This document shows positions 24,472-38,712 of a DNA stretch of 64,000 nucleotides, one piece after another; position 1 is the first letter of the stretch; each line of letters opens with the position of its first letter. The position numbers and the translations under genes are program-made. The DNA is from Rallus limicola (lineage: Eukaryota > Chordata > Aves > Gruiformes > Rallidae): the NCBI GenBank assembly GCA_022605955.1, contig JAKCOZ010000003.1:13959331-14023330 (forward strand), read 5' to 3'. The notes under the pieces were generated by a model, which saw only the letters and a list, made by a program, of their open reading frames with translations, was not told where the DNA came from and searched no databases.

Positions 24472-27400
24472 AAGAAATAAAAAATGTAATGTTTCTTACC
24501 ACTTTCTACCTATCACATTCTTTTATGCAAGGGAAAACATAATTTGTAGAATGAAAAAGTTCAGTTTTGTAATTGTTATTTATCACTGGTGAGTAATCAT
24601 TCTTTTTCAGGGTTTCTGTATTAAACCTTAATTGTATTTTCATCTTGTCTTTAATTTTGTAGTCATGCAGGCTGGAGGAATCTTTAAAAAAACACTGTTG
24701 CTGACTTGTATATGGTTCCTACTTAAAATAAAGTTAAAAAAGTTAAACTTTTATAGAAATGTTTGCTAGGTGGCAGCACATAATCATCAACTGCCATAGA
24801 CAAGGGCAAGTTTAAAGGGAGATTGCTTGTGTTTAATTTGAAAAATTGTCCTTGTTGATCAGCAGTATACTGTAGTGTGAAAGTTTTGAATAGATAACAA
24901 ACCAGATGTGTTTTTTGCAGAACCCATGCTTCTTAAATGAAGTTGTTCTGTTTGTACAGCCATGCTCTGTTACCAGTATTGTAAGATTATAACAAATTGT
25001 TATCTCTCTGCCTACCATTCTTCTTTTTTGTAGTTAAATTCTGCTACAACTGCCTTAAGGCATTAAGCTGAAGGCTGTCGGTGAAAGTAATGCAAACGGT
25101 GTCTGTATGAATTGTTTTGAAATAAGCATTGTAATTTGTATCTACGTGATGTTTGTGGTGGCTGAAGATGAGTATTAGTATGACATCACATTATGTAAAG
25201 CAAATTTATGTCCTCTCAGGAGTTGAGAGGTGTTTCTGTCCATGGGACATATAGATTGGATTTGCCAAACTTTCTGGAGTAACTCAATATCTTTGATATC
25301 AGGTGAATGTTTCTTTTAAATCTGTATTTATTGATCAGGTCCATGCATCCAAAGTAATTTCTTTCTATAAGAACGTTAGGGGCATCATACTGAATTAGAA
25401 AAAGTTGAGTTTCATTTCCAGAGCTATGATTTTTAGGTAATAAAAGCTAATGTCTAGCTTTGCGTATCATCGATGATTGTTTGTTGGGATTTTTTTAATC
25501 CTAAAAATGTAAAAGTATTATTTTCAGAGTTATGCATGTGCACACATATTTTTCAGTCTGCTGAACACAGTGCAGATTTTAAAAGTATTATGTAGGGAGC
25601 TTTGTGATGAAGCTTAAGGTAGTGAATCCATTCAGGAGTGTGTTGTCATACTCAATGCTCAGGCCTTTTTATTTATTTAGATTAGGACTGCCATGCTGAC
25701 CTCTCAGTTACCTGGGCCATGGTTTAGATGAATTGCATGTTCAGAAAGCAACCTGGACATGTGGCTATAGATTTAGATTGGTGTAGTACAAAGTCAAGTA
25801 TGGATAACGTGTCTAGTTAAGAAAAAAAATCTGACAAAAAGCCATGGGAAATGACTTTAACTTTCGACAACAGATTGACATACAGTGTCTGAAATGGCAG
25901 TCTGAGTTATATCTGCAATCCTGTAAAACTTGAATCTTTTATCACTGGGCAAACAGAAGTAAAAATCTATTTGGGGATGCTTGTGTAAAGGCTGGGTTGG
26001 TCTACTGTGGGACATGTCATGGGTGGGTGTCATGTTTGTTATTAGGTTGTCAGATACGGGTAACAAATGTAAACAGAAAAAGTTACTGAAATTGCCTTCA
26101 ACTCAAACTGCGGAATGACCAAATGCATGCTTTTGAAGGTAAATCACTACTGGTGATCAGAAGTTGTGTAGAGCAGTGAAAAGTATGTAGTCTGACTTGG
26201 ATATCAAGTAGAATTGTTAAAGAGTGGGGAGGGGGGAATGTGAGAGAGTGATATGTTCTTCCCGAAGCTGAACTGACTTGCATAGCCAAGAACTGCATCA
26301 TGATTTTTGTAAGCATTAAATGTGAAAAAAATTCTTACTTACCCATGCAAGTCCTCAGTGCATTGTATGATTCTGTTGCTGATACAGTAGGTCCAGCATG
26401 CTTGCATAAATGTCAATTTAAAATTGATTTGGAATTAAATTAACGTAAATTTTTTGTCATTGAATGATCACCATTGTTGCAGAGATATATTCCGTACCAA
26501 GTGAGTTTGAGACTTCTCAATGGTATTTATTTGCAATTACTTAAGATCATCCTTATTTTTAGGCTTCATCATTATGACTGCCACATCGCTCAGGCATGAT
26601 AAGCCACTCTGCTTTTTCATTGACTTAAGATGATAATTTAAATAAAATTCATGATTTTCTTTATAATTTTTTCATCTTTTTCCACACACACTGTAGGATC
26701 TGTGACGTTTCTAACACCGAAAGGGCTTTCATGTGAGGCTTTTTGTGACAACTTGCTTTGCTGATCAGTGTGTGGCATCTCAGACAGGCATACACTGTGT
26801 CTCCAGGGGAGTGTGATTCTCTCAGGCAACTGGATTCACTGCTTCTGAAGCTGTTCTTTCTCACTCTTCTTATTCCTTGTCCATTCCAGCCACATGGTTT
26901 TGTCTCCCTTCTCTGTAAGCAGATGTTTTTGCTAGCATAGTTTTAAGCTACCACTTTAAGGCAGCAGGGTTTTCTATGGAGTAGGAGCAGCCAGAGCATA
27001 AGACCAGGGTTGAATGGCAGGGGAGTGGAGAAGGGATGGAGACAAATTGTCCCACTTCCACCACAGCAAGCTGTTCAGTTGGCTGAGGAAACTGGTAAAA
27101 CTCTGCTGTTCATCATCTTCAGTGTTTATCTCTAGTGACATTCTTGTGCAATAAGAAGTGGGGAGGGTGTTCAACCAGCAAACCCTAAAATAGCCAGGAT
27201 GATTGTATGATGTGCAATTGTGTTGTCTGGTGGGTGTTTATGTCAAAGAAATTAATGAGTGGTCAAGCCTACAAGAGCAGGAGAACTAGAGGGTTTGAAG
27301 GGGAAACCAAAGGAGCCCGTATATTTGATGGATCTTGATAATTTTACATAAGGAGTTCATTGGAGAATAGTTACAGAACAAGTTGAGGGAAGAATCTTGT

Positions 27401-28071
27401 AATGTCATTGTTAAATAAGTTTATTTTTTGAAAATGTGATGAAGGGTATATCTGGGGACAAGGGGAACAAACCTGCTCTCTTACCTGTTGCAAAAGAAGT
27501 CTTAAAACAAGTTCCAATCCAGTAATAAGTAAAGCAAAAAGAACAGTTAGGCCTTCTTTGTTCAGTTTTATTTAAAATTGTTTTTCACTGTGAAGAACAA
27601 GTTGATGTGAGTGTTCAGTTTTTAATGCGTTATATCTAAATGACTAGTGTTACCCTAAGGTATGTTGTAATATTATAGAGTGCATACCTGGACCTTCTTA
27701 GTGGTAAAAAAGAATCCTAGATGGAAACTTAAAATAGTGACTGAGTGCTGTAGGCATTAGGGTGTTTAAAGCAGTCTGAAATACTAGGCGGCTAGTCCAG
27801 TGTGGTGATCCAGGCTTCTCTTGGAAATAAAGGGGCTCCCCCTAAAGATGTGTTTTGTGTGCTGTCCCCTGGGCTATGGGTGAACTTGGGAGTCCTGTGG
27901 GGCAGTTTGATGCTCCTGTGCACTGGCTTCACAGCTGTCTGAAGGTGAGGTAAAGCATAAAGTGAGAGAGCTGCCCAGTTACCTGGTATTGGACTGAACT
28001 GTGGGATGTCTTCCTGCTCAGAGTTCAGAATATCATGCCTTCTTTCAAGGCATGCTGCTGTCTGGTTTGGG

Positions 28072-28092
28072 AAAAAAAAAAAAAAAAAAAAA
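28072..28092. repeat. A21 homopolymer
   Basis: Twenty-one uninterrupted A's lie in intron 1, at the right edge of a moderately GC-rich patch (about 27,830-28,070). No retroposed gene or SINE was recognised on the left and no target duplication was seen, so it is recorded only as a homopolymer. Confidence 0.9.
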
Positions 28093-31080
28093 GATGTTTA
28101 GCTGTTAGAAAACTTTCCAGTAGTTGAGAAAGGGAACCTCTAAAGCACCTCAGAGGCGAGCTGAATCCCGGGATCTCAGTGGCCAGCAGAGTGCACTCAT
28201 CACGACTACTAACAAATGCTAATCCTGGGCTACTGTCGGGCAAAGAAGGGAGATTTTACTTAACGGGGTGAAGGGTGCCTGGTTGTGTATTTCACCAGTT
28301 TGAGCATTTCTGTAGAAAAAGTCCTTGGCAGTGCTCCAAAGGCTGCTTATCCAACAATTAACATAAAATACATGAGCCTGCTCAGAGGAAATAGTGGACC
28401 TCAGGAGTTTTTACCCTTGAGGAAATTCTTCTCGCTGGTCTACAGATGAGTCCCGTTTGCTATTTTGTCTCTGGCTTATGAGCCTTGTTTGTTCCAGCAC
28501 CTACCCAGAATGCTGGCCAAGCCCTTCTCTTGAAATGGAAGCATTTGTCCTAAACTCCCCCAGATTAAAGGGAGATCTGTAATTTTAGGCATTTCAGTTC
28601 CAGTAAATGCCCCAACATTTAGACTGGTCCTCAGATAACAAGTTCTGATGGTGTTCCAAGCTATCTCCCAGTATGGTTAAGCTATATCAGACACCCTTTG
28701 TCTCTTGGGCAATTTAAGTCAGCTTTGGGTTAACTTGTTGATCACTTCAAACTTATTCTTAAGGTAAAGTGGTTAGAGCTTAGCTACTTTTGAAAAAGTA
28801 CAGGTGCCTAGAATGGTTTGTGGTCAAAATTGAAACTGGATTAATTCTGGCACTGCTGCAATCTCTGTATCCCTGGTTCACATGTGCTCCTAAATGCTTT
28901 CTTCAAGCTGGTCTTACAATCTCTTATATGTCACTTATAAACAAGTTACAAGAACTGAGAAAAAATAAATTTATACACAGTTCAAAACCGAATAGCTAAT
29001 CTATTCAATGAATTAATTTCTCAGTATGCTGGCAAATCACTACTTTTTGCCAAAAATTAGAAATCTCGGCAAAGTTAAGAAGCAAATAGGACTTCCTCTT
29101 TAAATGCTGGAATACTTGCCAGCAGTCATTTTAGCTCTATGGAAATACATGTAAAAATTCTTGCATTGCTTGTGTTGCTAATAAATAATTCTAAGGACAA
29201 CAACGAGAAGAAAATTGTGCTAGATTGGGCTTCAACTCTGCTTAAAACAGTTCAAGTGTTAAATTGCTGACATTCTTTTACAGACCATGTAAATGTCCTA
29301 AGGAAAAGGTCTTTTGAAAGCTTATGAAATTTCCAAACTTATACTCTGCGAGATAGAATTCTGAGGAATTGTGGGGTTTTTTTTTTCCCTAGGAACTATT
29401 CCAGCAGCTGTTTCTAAAGTTTCTGGAGTTGCCACATCATCAGTTGTAGTAATATTAACAGCAAATTCTGATCTGCTGTTCACACAGATTTTGTTTCAGT
29501 AGATTCCTGAAGCAATTAAACATGGCAAACTACATATTTTTTTGCTTCTGGCAATATTGTAGACAGCCGTTATCAAACTACTGTACTTAGGACAGAAATG
29601 AGAACTTTTCCTTAGCTCAAGTGGTTTATATAAAGCGTGTGTGGTAGGCCACGTAGACTAGTAAGATGCTCTCATAAAACAAAACATCTGTGGTTCCTTG
29701 GTGTGGTAGTGTACAATATAATGAAAAAAACATGCAAACATAGTCATGGGAAATTTTATAACTCTTATTTTAAAGGAACTGTGAGGTACTTGCAGTACAC
29801 AGTATAGTCTTTTATCAAATGTAATTTATGGGTATATATGCATGCATAAAATAGAACTTTTAAAAATGGTTCTGTTACAATAAAAATGCTTAATTGCTTA
29901 CTGCTGTCATTGCAGACATCTTTCCACAACCTTTGCATTGCTGGACCTGAAGCTTCCTGCCAAATGAAGGGGGAAGCAAGGCTAAAATGGCTGTAGAAGG
30001 GAAGGGGTGGTGTTGAATTTTTTCCTAATAGAATTTCTGGGCTTGGGAAGGGAGGGAGTTCCTAGAAGGACAATAGTACCTCTTGTGAATTCCCTGCAAA
30101 TTTCCAATTGGTATAGCAGTGATAAAATTCCTTTCATTTTGTTCAATGGTGTGGAGGGCAGTAGTGAAAAGCAAGTAAGGGAAGAGATTTTTAGATAGGG
30201 TTTCCAACACAAAAGTGACAGCTACTAAATTCAGTGGGCTTTTTGATTGTCCATTAAATAACAGAAGAGAAATGGATTTTAAATCCTTGTACTAATTTTA
30301 TACGAGAAAAAATTCCCAAATTAACATTACATCATTTCCATTGCAAAGATGGGTCACAATGATACCTCTTGAAGCATATGTGTATACAGTCAAAACTAGA
30401 ATGTAAATCAAATACCCTTTTTTTGTTGGAATGCAAATATTTTGGTTTTTTTTTTATTTTTCTGTAGTTACATCAGTCATGTGTTTCTGTTCAGTAACTT
30501 GTTCTTGAGTAAACAGGTCTAAATTCGTTTCAGCAGAGTATTTTTGTGATGGCTTTTAGAGAACTTCCATTTAAATCACCAGTAAGCTTGGTACTGAGAT
30601 CTCTGATACCTAAAGTAAACTACGGGCTCTAAATCGCAACATAATATTATATAGTAGCTTGATGTAATAAGCAGATTAGATTGCAAGGTCTTTAAAACTG
30701 ATAGAATATGAGAATTCAGTCTGAAAAATTTGTTACCCTGCCTAGAAGCAGAAATGAGTACTAGTCCAGTAGGAGAAGGAAGTCAGTGAGGAGTAAAATG
30801 TGAGAGACTTTGCTGTTTTTTAATGAGTCAAATGTTGGAATTACTGCTTGTCATTCTCTTAAAAGATATTGTGGTAAGTGCAAATGGAAGCAGTGAATCT
30901 GGAATAGCTCTTTGTAAACTATTTTAGAAAAAGAATGCCATTTTAGGATTTGGCTTGCTCTGTTTCCAAATAACTATAGTAATAGGAATCAGCCAGTAAG
31001 TTTCAAATAAAAATCTTCAAATATGCTTTAAAATGGCTATAAAATTGTGTTTATTCTTTTGTTAATTCTTCTTTCTTTGC

Positions 31081-31120
31081 TGGGTTGGTTTTTTTGTTGG
31101 TGGTTGGTTTTTTGGTTTTT
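31081..31120. repeat. G/T-rich low-complexity tract
   Basis: Alternating GG/GGTT and T-runs (tgggttggtttttttgttgg and following). Similar tracts lie at 53252-53280 and 57375-57425. No larger element was recognised around them. Confidence 0.7.
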
Positions 31121-31639
31121 TTTCTGATGCAATTCAGGAGTTCTTCTCTAATTTCCCTGGATTCTGACCTTGATAATTTCAGGAGAGAATGAAAACTAGC
31201 CAGCAAAATAAAACTGAGTAATGGAAAACAAAAGATACTCCTCTGGGTATAACTCTTAGTACTGCTTCAACTAAAAATATTGACATGTTTACAGGAAGCT
31301 CACCCCTTTTAAAAAAAAAAATCTAATAATGAAGAAAGGCAAACAGAAATTCTCTATAAAAGGAATATTTACAGTAAATTACTAACATAGAGCCACCAGT
31401 AAATGCTGAGCATGGATATCTAAATCTCTGAAGTGGTTAGGGGAACATTTTCTATTAAATCTGTAGCCATGATAATGTGTCAGACAGATGGCATCTTGAA
31501 CCTTCTTACTGTGATAACAGGCTTGCTTAATTATTTTCAGAATCAGCTATACACACAAAGATGCTGAGGGATCTGTCAGAACTAAGTACTCTCCATCATT
31601 TATCAGCAGTTCTGGATAATCAGCAGGTCTTAGTTGACT

Positions 31640-32453
31640 GAAGGTTAGTCCGTGTGATGCCCATCTACAGGAGGTGCCTGAAGGAGAATCTGGGAAACTG
31701 CAGGACTGCCAATCTGACCTCCGAACTAGACATCAAGTGTAGGGTCCTGCACCTGGGTTGGGACAATCCCCGTTATCCATACAAATCAGGAGATGATGTG
31801 CTAGAAAGCAGCCCTGAGGAAAAGGACTTGGGAGTACTCGTGGATGAGAAGCTGGGCATGAGTCACCAATGTGCATCTGTAGTCCAGAAGGCAAGCAGAT
31901 CAAGAGAGGTGATTCTGCCCTGGTGAGATGTCACCTGGCATAGTGTGTCAAGCTTTGGAGCCCCCAACACAAGAAGGACGCGAACCTGTTGGAGCACCAC
32001 CTCTGTGAAGATATGCTGATAAGAGTTAGGCTTGTTCAGTTTGGAGGAGGCTCCAGGGGCACCTTATAGCAGCCTCCAGCACCTGAAAGGTGCCTATAAG
32101 AAAGTTAAGGAAGAACTATTCACAAGGTCATGTAGCAGTAGGACGAGGGCTAATGTTTTTAAACTAGAAAAGGGCAGATTTAGGTTGGATATTAGGGAAA
32201 AAATCTTAAATATGAGGGTGGTGGATCACTGAAACTGTTTTCGCAGAGAGGAATATCTCCTTCCGTGGAGATATTCAAGGTCAGGTTTAATCTAGTGAAG
32301 GAGGCACTGCTTACTGGAGGGTGAGATTGGATTAGATGACCTTTAAAGGTCCCTTCCCAATCTAGCACATTCTGTGGTTTAGTGATGGACTTGACAGTTT
32401 TACGTTTGCAGTTCAACTCAATGATCTTAAAGGTCTTTGAATCTATGATTCTT
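31640..32453 (+). mobile_element. Internally deleted CR1 copy
   Basis: The first 80 bp (31640-31720) match the RT amino end ('gtgatgcccatctacaggagg', 'aactgcaggactgccaatctgacctc'). The text then jumps directly to the post-catalytic block ([29 protein letters not shown]), so the RT core with FxDD is missing. The rest follows CR1 order to 'ctttaaaggtcccttccc' near 32350; a second 3'-tip-like piece (atcttaaaggtctttgaatctatgattct-like) lies at 32411-32453. Confidence 0.85.
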
Positions 32454-35400
32454 CTTTGCTGTTTTTTTGAGAGTACATTAGAAAAAGTCTGAGGTCATGT
32501 ACAAATATGCTAATGTAGGAAGAGATGAGTGAATAGACTAGTTGCATGAGAGGCTGGTAAGAATTGTTTTGAATAGCAACTGCTGGTTCAAAGGAATGAA
32601 TAAAGGATTTCATCCAGAGGCAAAAATCACTGGGGGACTGCTGCAAAGGAAATGAGTACCATAGGAGCAGGAGAGCATAACTTACACTTAGTTGCCTGAT
32701 GAAATAGGAATTCCAGATGATAAAAAGCAAAAGGGCAGTTAAGGTGATTGCTCGCTCATGGAGAAGTTCAGAAATAACAGGAAGGAGAGATAGCTGGTAA
32801 TTCTTTAAATATTACAGCAGTTGAAAATGATAGGTGGCTAATGAGCTGTGCAGGACAAGAGGAAATAGGATAGGGATTGAAGAGAGCTTGTAAGGAGGGG
32901 AAATGCATGTTTAATATGGAAAATCTCAGTATTTGAAGAAAGTAGAAGGCTTCAGAAGATGGGAGTAGTCCCCCAACAGAATCAGCTCTTCATGTAGGAG
33001 AGGAGTTCTAAATGGTTTGACAATAAACATACAATACCTGAAATAGATGGGTAACATGAGAGTACTTGGTCTGTTACAAGAAAGAAGGTTTTGCAGGAAC
33101 CTTTGGTCATGGCTCTAAATTAAGCAACCCCCTATAGTTCCTGTGTCTTGGCAACCACCTGATAGAGAACAAATTACAGGTATAAATTTTTAAAATCTTT
33201 ATTCATTCTACTTTTCATACTTGTCCTTTTCCCCAGCTTCTATTTTATGTCATAAAAAAACTTCCAGGAAGAATGTAAATTAGTAGATTTTCCTGTTGGT
33301 TGGTTTGAGATTTTTTTCACAAACTATCCCATGTGTTTGTGTTAATGAAAAATTGCCATAATTAAATTGATCTTTTTGGTTTTTTAACTGTTTTCAGGGA
33401 ATAAAGAATACTAACTAGTCTAACGTAGTTCTTCATTCCCACCAGAAAGAATTCTTGCTGCCTATCCAGAAAGAATGAAAATCAAGTTACAAGGTTGTGC
33501 TGTTTATGTACCTCACTTTTTAATGTTGGATTTCTTGTTTTATGGGGGTTTCTGTGGGGTTGTTTTTTGTGTAATCTGTAACAGCTTTCTGTGAGAAAAG
33601 TATTCACATAAAAAAAGATAAGTCATAGAGACATGATAGCAGCAATCACTGTAATGGAAGAACAGTTTTTTCTGTGTTATACAGCATACTGTTTCAGATT
33701 CTGGCAGGCAAATAATGTTTGAAGCCAGCAGAAGCTCACCTCACATTCTGGTGACTTTAGTAGTGTTTGATAAAGGCTGAATCTTCAGCCTGTGCACATA
33801 GGTTGGAAAAACCTGTGATGCAAATCTGGATTTCCCTTGTATCAGTGTGGTTCCCAGGCCATGACCTTCCATAGGCAAGGTCTCAACAGAGGTTGCACTC
33901 AGTGGGTACAATGCAACGTGTGTATTATTATATGCTAGGTGGTCTTGTGCTAGGGGCAATATAGGGGACATGAAAAGCCTTATGCTAGACTTCATACTCC
34001 ATTAGTAAAAAGTCTGAAGCTGAGTTTCGCTTTAGCAGCAGGAATCAGTAGTTGAGATCTCCCCCGTTTTTTATAGTCTTCATCTACCTAAAGAACCTCC
34101 CTGCTTTTTTGGTTTTCTAGTAATTTTTCCTCTTCTTGCATGTATGGACAGGTACAAACTTTACTAAGGAGTTTGAGGAAAAGTAGTTTAGATTTTAAAA
34201 CAAAAAAGTTTTTTTCTTACCATAGCAAGAGCAGTTGCTTTTACTTTCAGTGTTCACAATACCAGCTTAAACATAACATTTACTTTATAGACAATCTAAA
34301 AATTCTGGTATGTGGTTATGTTTTTTATCCTTCAGATTTATAGAGAACTGGAGAAATCACTTAGTAGTTATTTCTCCAACCTTATCAATACTCAGCTGAT
34401 GCTCAGTTTTGCTTTATTTGTTCAATGAACATTAAACTATTTTTCCTTTATTCCTGCATAATAACAGCTACATATTGAAATTGGAATAGAAATGTTAAAG
34501 TGGATGTGGCTTAGTACAGAATAAGTAGTGTTAAATGACAGATTCACGAAAAAAAATGCATTTTCTGGTAATACTAATATACGAGTATTTGCAAAAAGTT
34601 ACTGCTATTATCATGTTGCACATGCTTCCCATTCTTTTATTTTAGCATGTAGAACTAGTAAGCTGAAGGTAACTGCAGTAGCTATAAACAGCTCTATTTT
34701 TATGTGAGGTATTCTGCACAGAAGCATCTCTCCTCCTCATATCTGGTTCATCAGACTATTACTGTTCTGATTTCCCTTGAAGCTTCAGTCACCAGATTAA
34801 AGACTTCGGTCCAGTGAATGTGATGAAACATTTTACATTCAGGTTGCAGAACCAGTGATTCCAGGCTTCTTACAGCTTTAAGTCCAGTAGTTGTTCGAGT
34901 TTCATGGAAGTATCCTAAGTTATTCCTCTGTCTCTACATCTATTTTTACTGTATTATCCTTGGAGTTGCTCTCTTTGGGCGCTAATCAGTAACTGTAGCT
35001 ACAGCCCGTGTTTCCCACCTGTTTGGCTGATCAAGAGATGTGAGTGATGTTCTGTGGCTGGTTCAGAGCCAGGCATGCTGGCAAATGAGTATGGATGTAC
35101 TAATTGGCAGCCAAAATGGAAAAGATTTGAATTCTGTTTATGTATTACTTCCATGCTAGGCATGCTAAATTTAGTCCTTATCTCCTACTTGGCTACCAGT
35201 TTTCACAAAATGTGTAGGAGCTCTGGCCTCTGCTGATTTGTCAAACTCTGTTTCTGTTTAGTAAGCCCAAAGGTTACTGGAGAGTGATACTGACAGGAAA
35301 ACAATGTGATGACAAACTTAATTTCCTCAGAAACCAGGTTAACAAGTTTAATTCCAGAATATACAAAGTTTTAATGTTCCATTCTCTTAGGATAGCTGAG

Positions 35401-35889
35401 AAAAGTTGTAATGCATTGGCTTTAAGGACTCCAAGGTTTTTCTCTGCTGATGTAGAAGGCCAGTAACACCATTTCATTGCAAAAATGATCATTAATTAAA
35501 CTCATTTTGAAACACTGAGCAGCAGATGATTTCTGAAAATTAAATTTGAAACAAATTTGAGAAAGTATTTTTAAGAGGACACAGTGTAGGCTATAATATA
35601 TTTTCCTTTTTTTGAGCATGTAAGTAATTTATCATAATTTATCAATGTCACATAAAAGCAGTTATACAAATTGATGCAATGTCTAAACAAGTGTAAAGAA
35701 ATTATTAAAAAGCAAAATTGTAAATAGAAGAATGAACTTGGTGGGCAGCCTTCAGAAACTCCATCTTAAGCTTTGAGTGAGCTGAACCTGTCCTTGCTTT
35801 TGAAGTCCATCATAAGCTGTTCCACCCTTCTGGATATAAATAATTGCTTTCAGTGGGTGTTGTCCAAAGCACTTCCAAAATAAATGAAT

Positions 35890-36440
35890 AAGAGGTGATT
35901 CTGCCCCTCTACTCCACTCTTGTGGACCCCACCTGGAGCTCTGGTGTCCTCAGAACAGGAAAGACATGGAACTGTTGGAGTGAGTCTAGAGGAGGGCCAC
36001 AAAGATCATCAGAGGACTGGAGCACTGCTTCTATGAAGACAGGCTGAAAGAGGGTCTGTTTTTTACTGGAGAAGAGGCTCTGGGGAGACCTTACTGCAGT
36101 TTCCCAGTACCTATAGGAGCCTACAGGAAAGCGGTAGAGGGGCTGTTTACGAGGGCATGGAATGATAGGACAAGGGGTAATGGCTTTAAGCTGAGAGGGA
36201 TAGATTTAGATTAGATAGAAGATAAAGGTAACTTTTTTTATGAAGAAGATGGTGAAATACTGGAACAGGTTTTCCAGAGAAGAGAGGTAGTAGATGCCCC
36301 ATCCCTGGAAACATTCAAGGTCAGTCTGGACAGGGTTCTGAGTAACCAAATTGGGCTGAAGGTATCCCCACTCAGGGCAGGGGATTGGACTAGATGACCT
36401 TTAAAGGTCCCTTCCAACCATAACTGTTTTGATTCTAAGA
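35890..36440 (+). mobile_element. CR1 fragment, 550 bp
   Basis: It starts in 'gaggtgattctgcccctctactcc' (VILPLYS), continues through 'agaggagggccacaaagatcatcagagg' and 'acattcaaggtcagtctggacagg', and ends with 'ggattggactagatgacctttaaaggtcccttccaacca' plus 'ttttgattctaag'. Frames are broken by several indels. Confidence 0.9.
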
Positions 36441-38433
36441 GTATTCAAAGGCCAAGTGCTATGCGGAAGTAAAGTCGTATGTAAATGAGGGCAGGTAGAG
36501 AAGAATATAAGGGAAACAGCACTGCATTTACAGTTTGCCAGAGTTTATTCACTCTCTTACCATTCCTCTCATGTAAACATTTCTACAGGACACTTTTTCA
36601 AGTGACTGGTACCCTGTGACTGAGAAAAATCAAACAGGTAGAATAAAGGAAAATGATACGATGCACTGGTTTTTCCTTTCAGCTGTGCTGCCGAATGGTT
36701 GTTCTACTGCTGCTTTTCTTGCAAGATGGAGTGATACCTACTCAGGTGCTTTAACTCTACATTCTGCTGCAAAGGTGTTGGTACCTAACAGACATCTTCC
36801 TGGCTTACATAGCAAAGAGTCTTGCATCTCTTGGTTCTGTCAGACAAGCTCATCCCTTGATGTTTTGGGGTTTTGACAAATGGAATAAATTTAACTTGCA
36901 TTTAAAGTGCTTTCTGATCTTGTACCAGGCAGTTAGAAGAAAGAGTTCTAGCTCTTGATGGTGACTAGGCTAATGAAAAGCCTAGTGAAGGGGTGGTGAG
37001 TGCTCAATGCATTGTTACTCAGGCTCAGTTTTAGATAAAAGGAGGTTAATTTTTAAAAACTATACATTAACCGGAGTGATTTTTCTTTTAAAAATATCCA
37101 TTAAATGGGTTTAAACAACTGGAGTTTCAACAGAAGGGTGCGTATTTTATTTGAAGTGAAAGAGGAGGGAGATGACGACTATGTCTTTAAAAGGGGAGAA
37201 AAAGCCAAAGCCATCACATACACATGCCAAATTAGTACTGGAAACACTTTTGTTGCATTTCTGGCTTTCTTATGTGAAAGGTGCCATAAACAGTTTTGCC
37301 ACCATCTTCTTTTCAGGATAGCATTTCTGCTCTACAGGTTTGTATAATGTTTGCAATTTTTATTATTAATGCAAAAAATAACACAGATTGTTCGTGAGTT
37401 AGCATAAGCAAGGTAAAGTGTTATGTTTCAGATTATGTGAGTGTAATAGAGATTCATAGTGTTGTCAAGGGAGCAATGCTCTTTTTCATCTGCTTTTAGA
37501 AAATTCACCATTTGAAAAGAAGAGAAAAAAAGCTCACTACTCTCTGTGCCACTATTGTAGCTTTTGCTATTACTGTCTTCCTGTGAAATCAAAGCTTAAG
37601 GGAGTGTGAAATTCACATATGGCTTATAGTTAGAGCTCTGGTCTAATTAAGAAATCCTAGACATAGAAATCCATTGATTTGAGCTGGGCTGTGTTAACTG
37701 GTTTGACTGCATCCCTCTGCAACATTCCATGGAAGTATTTTTAGCAGAGTGCTAGCTGGGGGTTTTCAAACTCATGTCCAGCCCATTGATTTAATACAGG
37801 GTTAGAATGTAATTATTATTTCCATCTAGTGACCTATGCACCATTTTTATGTAATATAGTATCTTTCAGTTAGTTTATCACAGTTAGTTCTTATCTGGAC
37901 CTTTACAACTACTGATGTTTATTTAGGGTTTAGAAGTGTGTCTAGCCAGCTCATGATCGTGGTTTGGATTTAACAGCTCAAATGCTTTCTCAAGTACTGC
38001 ATAAAGCCTGAGTCCATATAGTGAGACACTGACTTTGAAGCAGTAAACCAATTAAATTTTGGTCTTTGGCAATGAGCAAGTAATTCCAGACTAGCTTTAC
38101 TCCCTCCCAACTATCTGAGATATTTGGGACTGCTTTTCAAAACCTTTAGATGAAAATGATCTTTGCTAGCAGTCTGAGTGCTCATTGTGGTTTCCACTTG
38201 GAGGAATTATGCTAGAAATGACAACTGTTCTCTGTTCAGGAGGAAGTATGGTGCTATACTGAAAAAAGAAACTCATATTTCAGTGTTTCTGTTGAGAAAG
38301 TACAAAGAAAGCAACATGGACAGACTGTGGAGAACAGGTTTGATGGTAGCTCTCAAGGAATGTTTACATTGCTTCTCCTGTGAAAAAGGCCGAAATGTGC
38401 CCAAATGGGTTGTGTGCTCTTTTCCCATTCATT

Positions 38434-38712
38434 GTAGCGACAGGACAAGGGGCAATAGTTTTGAACTAGAGCAGGGTAGGTTTAGGCTAGGTATTGGGCA
38501 GAAGCTCTTCACTAAGAGGGTGGTGAAACACTAGAACTGATTGCCCAGAGGTGATGGAGTCCCCATCCCTGGAGACATACAAGGTCAGGCTTGATGGGGC
38601 TCTGAGCAACCTGATGCAATTAAACACGTTGCTGCTTACTGCAGGGGGGTTGGACTAGGTGACCTTTAAAGGTCCCTTCCAACCTAACTTCCAACAGATG
38701 CGATTCTGTCAT
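38434..38712 (+). mobile_element. CR1 3'-end copy, 280 bp
   Basis: Runs from 'agcgacaggacaaggggcaatag' through 'gggttggactaggtgacctttaaaggtcccttccaaccta' to 'gcgattctgtcat'. The coding part gives SDRTRGNSFELEQGRFRL, a CR1 ORF2 tail motif, which forms the end of an otherwise meaningless 118-codon open frame starting at 38178. Confidence 0.9.

Larger units (their letters stand above)
21375..31639. other. Intron 1, unique-looking stretch
   Basis: About 10 kb without a recognised interspersed repeat, apart from the A21 tract. It is slightly GC-richer at 27,830-28,250. The only segment with exon-like borders is 22163-22445 (see findings). Confidence 0.55.
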
